Shown: positions 1 to 7,237 of the stretch, in pieces
Layout: each line of letters begins with the position of its first letter
How positions within the stretch are numbered: the stretch's first letter is position 1
NCBI RefSeq assembly: GCF_018138715.1
Contig: NZ_JAGSHX010000006.1
Location: 2,728,001-2,792,000 of the forward strand
DNA: 64,000 nucleotides
Reading direction: 5' to 3'
Source of the DNA: Streptomyces asiaticus
GTDB lineage: Bacteria; Actinomycetota; Actinomycetes; Streptomycetales; Streptomycetaceae
Position numbers and translations under genes: made by a program
The notes under the pieces: generated by a model
Seen by the model: the letters and a program-made list of their open reading frames with translations, nothing else
Told to the model about the DNA's origin: nothing
The model's database searches: none

Positions 1-410
1 ACCGCCGCGTCCTGCTGCCCGGCAGCCAGTACCCGATGGTCATGCCGTCCGGCGAGCGGCTCCGCGGCGCGTACCTCTACGTCGGCGAGCGCGGAGTGCT
101 GATGTCCCCGGACGGCACCGAACGCCCTCTCCCTGGCGGCGGCGACCAGAGCGCCCTGCTCACCCGCCTCCTCGCGGGCTCACCACGGCTGCGCGCACTC
201 CTCGGCCCGGACCCCCGCGCCTGGGTCACCCGCGCGGGCGGCGACCCCGCGGTACGCAGCACCGGCACCCGGATCTTCCAGGAGGAGGGCTGGGCGCTGC
301 CGCAGCCCGACCTCCTCCGCTGCCCGGAGGACGGGCAGCCCGGCGATCCCGGCGGCCCCGGAGGCTCCGGAGGCGCCAAGAGTTACGATGCGCTCTCATT
401 TCCCGAGTAA
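1..410 (+). CDS. C-terminal part of an unrecognised protein (truncated by window start)
   Basis: The reading frame is open from the first base (codons start at base 3) to the TAA at 408-410, so only about 135 C-terminal residues are visible and the true start lies upstream. The visible part has no catalytic motif I can name. A conserved-looking stretch includes RAWVTRAGGDPAV and TRIFQEEGWALP, and the tail is Gly/Pro-rich. It ends 79 bases before the ABC ATPase gene on the same strand. I do not recognise the family and assign no function. Confidence 0.6.
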   Translation, partial: RRVLLPGSQYPMVMPSGERLRGAYLYVGERGVLMSPDGTERPLPGGGDQSALLTRLLAGSPRLRALLGPDPRAWVTRAGGDPAVRSTGTRIFQEEGWALPQPDLLRCPEDGQPGDPGGPGGSGGAKSYDALSFPE

Positions 411-489
411 CAGGAACCGTCAACACGCCGTTATCCTCCTAACTCTCACGGGGCGAGCACGCCCGACCCATGCTCATAAGGGGCGGAGA

Positions 490-1791
490 ATGATCGAGGC
501 AGTCGGCCTCACGAAGCGCTACGGCGCCAAGACGGCCGTGTACAACCTGTCCTTCCAGGTGAGGCCCGGCGCCGTCACCGGCTTTCTCGGGCCCAACGGG
601 TCGGGCAAGTCCACCACCATGCGGATGATCCTGGGCCTCGACGAGCCCACCGCCGGCCATGTCACGGTCGGCGGCTATCCGTTCCGCAAACTCCCCAACG
701 CCCCCCGCCAGGTGGGCGCGCTGCTCGACGCCAAGGCGGTGCACGGCGGCCGCAGCGCCCGCCAGCACCTGCTCTGCCTGGCCCAGCTGTCCGGCATCCC
801 GGCCCGCCGGGTGGACGAGGTGCTGGGCGTGGTGGGCCTCCAGAACGTGGCACGCAAGCGCTCCAAGGGCTTCTCGCTCGGCATGGGCCAGCGGCTGGGC
901 ATCGCGGCCGCCCTCCTCGGCGACCCGCAGGTGCTGCTCTTCGACGAGCCGGTCAACGGCCTGGACCCCGAGGGCATCCTCTGGGTCCGCAACTTCATGA
1001 AGCAGCTGGCCTCCGAGGGCCGCACCGTCTTCGTCTCCAGCCATCTGATGAGCGAGATGGCGCTCACCGCCGACCACCTGATCGTGATCGGGCGCGGACA
1101 GCTGCTCGCCGATATGAGCGTCAGGGACTTCATCTCCTACAACTCCGCGGACTTCGCCCGCGTCCGCACCCCCGAGGGTGACCCGGGGCAGCGCGAGAAG
1201 CTGACCGCCGCGCTGAGCGAGGCGGGCGGCCAGGTGCTGCCGGAGCAGGACGGCGCACTGCGGGTGACCGGGCTGCCGCTGCCGCGCATCAGCGACCTCG
1301 CGCATGGGGCGGACGTACGGCTGTGGGAGCTCTCCCCGCACCAGGCGTCGCTGGAAGAGGCGTACATGCGGATGACGCAGGGCGCGGTGGACTACCGCTC
1401 GACCATCGACGAGCGCGCCGCGTTGCAGCAGCAGATGCCGGGCGCGGTGCCGCAGGGCGGTCCGTACGGCTATGCGCCGGGCGCTCCGGCACAGCAGGTG
1501 GGCTTCCCGCCGAGGACCGTACTGCCGGGCTACGCCGAACCCCCGGCCCCGCCACAGCAGCACACCCCGGGCGCCCCGCACACCCCGGGCGCCCCGATGC
1601 CCGCCGCCCCGGCGGCCCCGTCCGGCGCTCCCGCCGCCCCCGCGATGCCGCCCACCGCTCCCCCGGCGACTCCGGCGACTCCGGCGGCCCCCACGACTCC
1701 CTTGGCTCCCCCGGCTCCCCCGGCTCAGCCGCCCGCGGCGCCGTCCGCCCCCGCCGATCTGACCAAGAGCGACACCGAGGACGCCCGATGA
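490..1791 (+). CDS. ABC transporter ATP-binding protein with Pro/Ala-rich tail
   Basis: 433-aa ATPase subunit of a two-gene ABC exporter of the CcmA/DrrA class; the substrate is unknown. Walker A is GPNGSGKST (about residue 37-45), the signature region is the degenerate SLGMGQR, and Walker B is VLLFDEP followed by VNGLDPEG. This is the 'bacitracin-type' form in which the canonical LSGGQ is weakened. After about residue 310 the protein becomes a 120-residue Pro/Ala/Gly-rich segment, well beyond the usual length for such ATPases. I chose ATG 490 because homology begins at once (MIEAVGLTKRYG); the frame upstream is open but not conserved-looking. The stop overlaps the permease start (ATGA), which implies translational coupling. 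Confidence 0.9.
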   Translation: MIEAVGLTKRYGAKTAVYNLSFQVRPGAVTGFLGPNGSGKSTTMRMILGLDEPTAGHVTVGGYPFRKLPNAPRQVGALLDAKAVHGGRSARQHLLCLAQLSGIPARRVDEVLGVVGLQNVARKRSKGFSLGMGQRLGIAAALLGDPQVLLFDEPVNGLDPEGILWVRNFMKQLASEGRTVFVSSHLMSEMALTADHLIVIGRGQLLADMSVRDFISYNSADFARVRTPEGDPGQREKLTAALSEAGGQVLPEQDGALRVTGLPLPRISDLAHGADVRLWELSPHQASLEEAYMRMTQGAVDYRSTIDERAALQQQMPGAVPQGGPYGYAPGAPAQQVGFPPRTVLPGYAEPPAPPQQHTPGAPHTPGAPMPAAPAAPSGAPAAPAMPPTAPPATPATPAAPTTPLAPPAPPAQPPAAPSAPADLTKSDTEDAR

Positions 1792-2747
1792 CCACCCCGT
1801 ACCAGCAGCAGTACCAGGCGCCCGTCCCCCCGCAGGGCCCTCCGCAAGGCCCTCCGCAGGGTGGTCCTCCGCAGATGCCGCCGCAGGCGGCCCCGCAGGG
1901 GGCCCCGCATCATCCGGCGCCCTCCGGGCCTCCGTCGCAGCCGTACGCCGGTGTCGGCCCGTACACCTCGCCGATCCCGGTCCGCCAGACCCACCTCGGC
2001 AATGCCCTCGCCTCCGAGTGGACCAAGATCAAGTCGGTGCGCTCCACGATCTGGACGCTGAGTGTGATGGTCGCGCTGGTCGCCGGGATCGGACTCCTGG
2101 TGGCGGCGAGCACCAGCGACAGCGACTACGAGACCGTCCCCACCACCCTCCCCGGGTTCTTCGGCACCCTGCTCGGCCAGCTGTGCATCGTCACCCTCGG
2201 GGTGCTCGTGATCACCTCCGAGTACGGCACCGGGATGATCCGGACCACCCTCACCGCCTCGCCGCAGCGCTCCCGGGTGCTCACCGCCAAGGCGCTGGTG
2301 TTCTTCACCCTCTCGTTCGCCACCACGACCCTCGCGCTCGCGCTGGTGGCCTTCGCCAGCACCGGGATGCACAGCGGACCGGGTGTCCAGGAGCCCACGA
2401 GTGAGCAGCTCCTGGGCTCGACGGTCGGCGCCGGGCTCTATATGTCGCTGCTGGGGCTGCTCTCGCTGGCCGTCGGCTGCATGCTGCGGCACTCGGCGGG
2501 CGCGATCACCACGATGCTCGGTGTGGTGCTGCTCCCGGCCATCCTCCCCGCGTTCCTGATGATGTCGGACAGCCTCCGCGATCTGGGGGAGAAGATGCAG
2601 GAGTACTCCTCGCCCCAGGCACTGGCCTCCCTCTTCCGGATCGACGAGAGCCTGAACAGCGGCTGGCCCCAGCTGTGGGCGCTGGCCGTGGTCACGGCGG
2701 GGGCGATGATCGCCGCCTATGTGCTGATGGAGAAGCGCGACGTGTAG
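1788..2747 (+). CDS. ABC transporter permease (ABC-2 type)
   Basis: 319-aa membrane partner of the preceding ATPase, overlapping its stop codon by four bases. The first 70 residues are a cytoplasmic-looking Gln/Pro/Gly-rich tail with PPQGPPQG repeats. About six hydrophobic segments follow, starting near LSVMVALVAGIGLLVA and ending with WALAVVTAGAMIAAYVLM. This fits the ABC-2 permease fold. Low-complexity extensions on both subunits of the same pair are notable. The substrate cannot be told from the sequence. Confidence 0.88.
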   Translation: MTTPYQQQYQAPVPPQGPPQGPPQGGPPQMPPQAAPQGAPHHPAPSGPPSQPYAGVGPYTSPIPVRQTHLGNALASEWTKIKSVRSTIWTLSVMVALVAGIGLLVAASTSDSDYETVPTTLPGFFGTLLGQLCIVTLGVLVITSEYGTGMIRTTLTASPQRSRVLTAKALVFFTLSFATTTLALALVAFASTGMHSGPGVQEPTSEQLLGSTVGAGLYMSLLGLLSLAVGCMLRHSAGAITTMLGVVLLPAILPAFLMMSDSLRDLGEKMQEYSSPQALASLFRIDESLNSGWPQLWALAVVTAGAMIAAYVLMEKRDV

Positions 2748-2784
2748 GGCTCACGGGTCCTGAGCGGGGCCCGAGAGGGATGCG

Positions 2785-2860
2785 CGGGGCTCAAGTCGGA
2801 CGTACCGCGCCCGAGTCGGACGTACCCGCGCCCGAGTCGGACGTGCCCGCGCCCGAGTCA
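2785..2860. repeat. short tandem repeat, about 21-bp unit
   Basis: Three to four copies of a unit built on GCGCCCGAGTCGGACGTA lie directly after the ABC permease and run into the stop codon of the convergent small gene (stop at 2858-2860). Some units differ by one base in length. A strong stem-loop at 2878-2910 (GGGACCGC..GCGGTCCC outer arms, GGAGC/GCTCC inner arms) sits inside the 3' end of that gene and may act as a terminator between the convergent genes. Confidence 0.6.
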
Positions 2861-3175
2861 ATATCGCGGCGCGTTACGGGACCGCTGGAGCTTCGCGCTC
2901 CGGCGGTCCCGTGCGTTCCAGCACGCCTTGTGCCAGTGGCGCCGGTCGTCCGCGCCCATGTGCTGCTGCCAGGCGACCACATGCGCCACCCCCGGCGGAA
3001 TCTCCTGGTCGCAGCCCGGGCAGCGGTAGTGCTTGGCGGCCGCCCCGCCGCCGACCTGCCGGACCACCCACTCCTCGCCCTGCCAGGTCTCCATGCGGTC
3101 GAGGCCATAACGGTCCGTACTCTCGTGGCCGACGGGCTTTTCGCCGCCTCGCGGGCGGTTTCGGCGTGGAGACAC
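2858..3175 (-). CDS. small conserved Streptomyces protein with Cys/His motif
   Basis: 105 aa. The core has YRCPGCDQEIPPG followed by HVVAW, a second His cluster and HWHKACWNARDRR. This gives a CxxC...H...HxxxC arrangement that could bind one zinc ion. Homologues are often mis-annotated as ATP/GTP-binding proteins, but I see no P-loop. I chose the GTG at 3175 (MSPRRNRP) because GAGG lies six bases upstream; a longer TTG start at 3190 is open but unlikely. The N-terminus is basic. It is convergent with the ABC pair and divergent from the LLM gene. The function is unknown. Confidence 0.75.
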   Translation of the reverse strand: MSPRRNRPRGGEKPVGHESTDRYGLDRMETWQGEEWVVRQVGGGAAAKHYRCPGCDQEIPPGVAHVVAWQQHMGADDRRHWHKACWNARDRRSAKLQRSRNAPRY

Positions 3176-3275
3176 GGGGCACCTCGACAAAGCTGGGAGC
3201 TAACGGGCTGTGACCAGCGTACGCGCTACGGTCACCCTCCGGGAAAGCCGTCGTCCACACCCACGCTCTGATCAT

Positions 3276-3330
3276 CATGAAAACTTCATGCGCGGCCGTG
3301 CCCTTGGCACGTGTCAGGCGTTAATGCCTA
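3276..3330. promoter_or_regulatory. palindromes upstream of the LLM oxidoreductase
   Basis: The 5' region of the LLM gene contains the perfect dyad CATGAA-AAC-TTCATG (3276-3290). Further on come the near-palindromes TGGCACGTGTCA and AGGCGTTAATGCCT (about 3305-3330). All lie 55-110 bases before the ATG and are the most A/T-rich stretch nearby. They are candidate operator or promoter elements; no regulator is identified. Confidence 0.35.
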
Positions 3331-3384
3331 CGAGGGGGGATGCCCGCGCCGGCACATCAGCCGCGACAAGGAGGCAGTTTCACC

Positions 3385-4425
3385 ATGGATGTGGGGGCTT
3401 TCATCCTGGCCGCTCAATTCCCAGGCCAGGGACAGGAAGAGGCGCTGCACCGGGCGGTCCGGTCGGCCGAGCTCTCCGAGGAGACCGGGCTGGACGCGGT
3501 CTGGGTCGCCGAGCACCACTTCGTTCCGTATGGCGTCTGCCCGTCCGCGGTGACCCTCGCCGCCCTGCTGCTGGGACGTACCCGCCGCATCGGCGTCGGT
3601 ACGGCGGTGAGCGTACTCCCGACCGCTCACCCCGTCGCGCTGGGTGAGCAGGCGGCACTGCTCCATCTCCTCTCCGGTGGCCGGTTCACCCTGGGTGTCG
3701 GCCGTGGCGGGCCCTGGGTGGACCTGGAGGTCTTCGGCTCGGGTCTGCGGGCGTACGAGCGGGGCTTCCCCGAATCGCTCGATCTGCTGCTGCGCTGGCT
3801 GCGCGAGCCCCGGGTGGGGGCCGACGGCGAGCGGTTCGCCTTCCGCGAGGTGGCGGTGGTGCCGCGCCCCGACGACGCCCTCGCCGGGCCGGTGGTGGAC
3901 GCCCCGCCGGTCGTCGTCGCCTGCACCTCGCCCGCCAGTGTGCGGCTGGCCGCCGAGCGCGGGCTGCCCATGCTGCTGGGCATGCACTGCGGGGACGAGG
4001 AGAAGGCCGAGGTGGTCGGCCTGTGGCGGAAGTCCGCGCTGGCGGCGGGCCGTTCACCGGAGCATGTCGAGGCGGTGGCGGCGCGCCATGTCTCGGCCGG
4101 GGTGGTGCAGATCGCGGACACCCGCCCCGCGGCGGCCGAGATCCTGACCAAGGCGATGCCCGGCTGGCTGCGGCAGGGTCTTGAGGCGCATGTGACGGTC
4201 GACGGCCGGGAGCGCCGGATGCGCGACCCGGTGGCCTATGCGGAGCTGCTGTGCGAGCTGCATCCGGTGGGCTCGCCGCGGCTGTGCGCCGACCGGCTGG
4301 CGGCGACCGCCGAGCGCACCGGGATCCACCGGTTCGCGCTGCTGGTCGAGGGGTCGGGCGATCTGGCGGCCACGGAGGAGAACGTACGACGGCTCGGTGG
4401 TGAGGTGCTGCCGCTCCTGCGCTGA
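3385..4425 (+). CDS. LLM-class flavin-dependent oxidoreductase (luciferase-like)
   Basis: 346-aa member of the bacterial luciferase/F420-dependent superfamily (TIM barrel). Visible family features are the N-terminal FILAAQFPGQ, the EETGLDAVWVAEHHF motif of strand 2, a GTAVSVLPTAHPVALGEQAA segment and GGRFTLGVGRG. The flavin (FMN or F420) and substrate cannot be decided from sequence. The ATG at 3385 is preceded by a near-ideal AAGGAGG at eight bases' spacing. It is transcribed alone, divergent from the small Cys/His protein and convergent with the SCO5389-family gene. Confidence 0.87.
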   Translation: MDVGAFILAAQFPGQGQEEALHRAVRSAELSEETGLDAVWVAEHHFVPYGVCPSAVTLAALLLGRTRRIGVGTAVSVLPTAHPVALGEQAALLHLLSGGRFTLGVGRGGPWVDLEVFGSGLRAYERGFPESLDLLLRWLREPRVGADGERFAFREVAVVPRPDDALAGPVVDAPPVVVACTSPASVRLAAERGLPMLLGMHCGDEEKAEVVGLWRKSALAAGRSPEHVEAVAARHVSAGVVQIADTRPAAAEILTKAMPGWLRQGLEAHVTVDGRERRMRDPVAYAELLCELHPVGSPRLCADRLAATAERTGIHRFALLVEGSGDLAATEENVRRLGGEVLPLLR

Positions 4426-4462
4426 TACACCTCCCCCTGGTGGAGCGGCAGCGTACGTCTCG

Positions 4463-4855
4463 TCAGCAGTCGCGGAGTTCGGGTGACTGGTTGAGGAGCT
4501 GCCCCCGGACCGAGGTGAAGCGGGCGAGGCGCTCGTCGGCCGATGCGTCCATCGGGAAGACCGCCACCCGGTGACAGTTCTGGAAGGCCAGCCGCACCCC
4601 GAAGTGGCGCTGGAGCGCGCCGCGTATCGCGTCACTGGCGAGTGCGCGGAGCAGTTGACCGCGTGCCTGCTCATCGGGCGGCGGCGTCTGGTTGTCGGCG
4701 AACTCCCCGCCGTCCACCTTCAGCTGGGCCACCAGCGAGCTGATCATCTCCCATGCGTACGGTAGGGAGTTCCGGACGCAGTCGACGAAGGCCGCTTCGT
4801 CGACCTCGCCTCGCTCGGCCTGTTCGAGCAGGGCCGGTGAGACGTCGAGCGACAT
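4463..4855 (-). CDS. SCO5389-family conserved protein
   Basis: 130 aa, acidic at the N-terminus ([17 protein letters not shown]), largely helical, with no membrane segment or known catalytic motif. The sequence matches what I recall as the 'SCO5389 family', widespread in Streptomyces and adjacent to nucS there as here. The start ATG 4855 has GAGGAG seven bases upstream. It is divergent from nucS across a 211-bp gap and convergent with the LLM gene. The function is unknown. Confidence 0.75.
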   Translation of the reverse strand: MSLDVSPALLEQAERGEVDEAAFVDCVRNSLPYAWEMISSLVAQLKVDGGEFADNQTPPPDEQARGQLLRALASDAIRGALQRHFGVRLAFQNCHRVAVFPMDASADERLARFTSVRGQLLNQSPELRDC

Positions 4856-5066
4856 GGGTTCTCCTCTCGCGACCCCGCGAGCGGGGTCTCAGGGATGGGA
4901 AGGGCGGACGGCGACGCAGCGTACCCGTCCGACGACCGCCCGCTTCAACGGTAATTCGGCCACTGCGCCCGCACCAGGAGAATGGGCACACAACCAGCCA
5001 TCGCCGAAGGGGTCCATCGACGGACGAATCGCGTGCGGCGGTGGTGGTCGAGTAGCGTTGCCGACC

Positions 5067-5729
5067 ATGCGTCTCGTCATCGCCCGGTGCTCGGTGGACT
5101 ACGCCGGCCGCCTCACCGCCCACCTCCCCTCGGCACCCCGTCTGATCCTGGTCAAGGCCGACGGCAGTGTGTCCATCCACGCGGACGACAGGGCCTACAA
5201 ACCCCTCAACTGGATGTCTCCGCCGTGCACGCTGAAGGAAGGCGACGACGATGTGTGGACGGTGGTGAACAAGGCGGGCGAGAAGCTCATCATCACCATG
5301 GAGGAGGTCCTCCATGACTCCTCGCACGAACTCGGCGTCGATCCCGGCCTGATCAAGGACGGTGTCGAGGCCCATCTACAGGAGCTGCTCGCCGATCGTA
5401 TCGAGACACTTGGCGATGGCTGGACGCTGATTCGGCGTGAATACCCCACCGCCATCGGTCCTGTGGACATTCTCTGCCGCGACGCGGACGGGGCGACGGT
5501 CGCCGTGGAGATCAAACGCCGCGGTGAGATCGACGGTGTCGAGCAGCTCACCCGCTATCTCGAACTCCTCAACCGGGACCCGCACCTCGCCCCGGTGAAG
5601 GGCGTCTTCGCCGCTCAGGAGATCAAGCCCCAGGCCCGCGTCCTCGCCACGGACCGGGGCATTGGCTGCGCCGTGCTGGACTACGACGCGCTCCGGGGCA
5701 TCGAGGACGACAAGCTCCGGCTCTTCTGA
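5067..5729 (+). CDS. nucS: mismatch-specific endonuclease NucS (EndoMS)
   Basis: 220 aa, the usual length. NucS cuts DNA at mismatches and is the key enzyme of the MutS/MutL-independent mismatch repair of Actinobacteria. The N-terminal half ([16 protein letters not shown]...) is the DNA-binding/dimerisation domain. The C-terminal half is a PD-(D/E)xK nuclease with D134 (GPVDIL), E148 and K150 ([10 protein letters not shown]). The last residues, DDKLRLF, resemble the beta-clamp binding tail of this family. The start ATG 5067 matches the family N-terminus. It is followed by a long GC-extreme repeat block with no gene. Confidence 0.95.
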   Translation: MRLVIARCSVDYAGRLTAHLPSAPRLILVKADGSVSIHADDRAYKPLNWMSPPCTLKEGDDDVWTVVNKAGEKLIITMEEVLHDSSHELGVDPGLIKDGVEAHLQELLADRIETLGDGWTLIRREYPTAIGPVDILCRDADGATVAVEIKRRGEIDGVEQLTRYLELLNRDPHLAPVKGVFAAQEIKPQARVLATDRGIGCAVLDYDALRGIEDDKLRLF

Positions 5730-5759
5730 CGCGGGCCCGCTCCGACGAGGGAGGCCGGG

Positions 5760-6980
5760 GCCGTGCGCCCCAGCCTCTCCTACGTCATACGGGCTCGCGC
5801 CCGGCCCCCGGAGCGGGCCCCCACGGGGTGTCCGCCGGACCACGCGCCGGATCCGCCCAGCGATGCTTTCTCCCCTCCCCGCCCCTTCCCGATACAAGGG
5901 CTCCGCTCCTGGACCCCGGGGGCACGAGGGCACGGGGCCGAGGGGCCCGGAGGCCGGGGAGCCCGCCCGGAGGCCGGGGAGCCCGCCCGGGGGCCCGGAG
6001 GCCCGCCCGGGGTCCGGGGTCCAGGGGCCCGGGAGGCCGGAGGCCCGGAGGCCGGGGGCCCGGGGGCCGAGGGGCCCGGGAGCCTGGAGGCGCGCCCGGG
6101 AGTCCGGGGACCCAGGGGGCCGGGAGTCCGGGGACCCAGGGGCCCGGAGGCCCGAGGCGGAGCCCCACCACGCGGCGGATCCGCACAGCGATGCTTTCCC
6201 CTCCCCGCCCCTTCCCGATACCAAGGGCTCCACCCCTGGACCCCCGGGGACCGGGGGCCGGGGGCCGAGGGGCCCGGAGGCCGGGGAGCCCGCCCGGGAC
6301 CCGGAGGCCCGCCCGGGGTCCGGGGTCCAGGGGCCCGGGAGGCCGGAGGCCCGGAGGCCGGGGGCCCGGGGTCCAGGGGCCCGGGAGCCCGGAGGCGCGC
6401 CCGGGAGTCCGGGGACCCAGGGGCCCGGAGGCCCGAGGCGGAGCCCCACCACGCGGCGGATCCGCACAGCGATGCTTTCCCCTCCCCGCCCCTTCCCGAT
6501 ACCAAGGGCTCCACCCCTGGACCCCCGGGGACCAGGAGCCCGGAGGCCCGGGGGCCTGGAGGCCGGGAGGTCCGGAGGTCCGGAGGTCCGATACCCCGGG
6601 GCCCGGAGGCCCGGCGGCCCGCCCGGGAGTCCGGGGGCTGGGGCCCGGGAGCCCGTCGGCCCAGGAGTCCGGGGGCCCGGGAGCCCGTCGGCCCAGGAGT
6701 CCGGGGGCCCAGCAGCCCAGGGGCCCGGAGGCCGGGGAGCCCGGAGGTCCGGAGGTCCGGGAGCCTGGGAGCCTGGGGCCCAGCAGCCCAGGGGCCCGGA
6801 GGCCGGGGAGCCCGGAGGTCCGGAGGTCCGAGGGCCCGGGAGCCTGGGGCCCAGCGGCCCAGGGGTCCGGGCCCCTGGCGGGGCCCGCCACGCGGTGGAG
6901 TCGCTTACCGACGTTCTCCCCTCCCCGACGCCTCCCGTCACCAGAGGCTTCGCCCCTGGCCCCCCGGGGGTTGGCGGGTC
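5760..6980. repeat. GC-extreme intergenic repeat block with four spaced core copies
   Basis: This region lies between the convergent nucS and the large minus-strand gene ending at 7238. It consists of short G/C words (GGGCCCGGAGGCC and variants). A longer core (GGATCC, then GCGATGCTTTC, then CTTCCCGATA) appears near 5848, 6178 and 6459, with a diverged copy near 6895. The copies at about 6120-6252 and 6401-6533 are identical over about 133 bp, so part of the block is a recent duplication. Long open frames exist on both strands in several phases, but only because stop codons are rare here; no RBS or protein family supports them. I treat it as non-coding. Confidence 0.8.
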
Positions 6981-7088
6981 GGCCGTCGCGTCGTGGACAC
7001 CTGCGTCGGCGGGCTGATCGCGGTCGGCGCGGCGGTGTGGTGGATGGCTGGGCGGTCGCCGTGCGCTTTCGGCTCGTCTGGGCGGGGG

Positions 7089-7105
7089 CTGGGGCGGAGC
7101 CCCAG
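7089..7105. terminator. stem-loop at the end of the repeat block
   Basis: CTGGGGC-GGA-GCCCCAG is a perfect 7-bp stem inside a G-rich stretch of a kind found at many Streptomyces gene ends. It lies about 130 bases beyond the 3' end of the minus-strand gene stopping at 7238 and could terminate it. There is no T-run. Confidence 0.4.
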
Positions 7106-7237
7106 TTGTGGGGAGGGGCGGGGAGGGGGACAGCCCGCCGCAGGCGTCCGGACACCCCCTGAGCCGAACAGATCACGCCACGCGCGCGTGGCGCCCCCTG
7201 GCGCGATCCGGCGCCCCCGCACCGCCTTCCCGGGCCG

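Noticed and set aside
439-1581. 380-codon minus-strand frame opposite the first ABC ATPase
   Set aside because: It is a shadow of the coding strand; the plus strand has clear Walker motifs.
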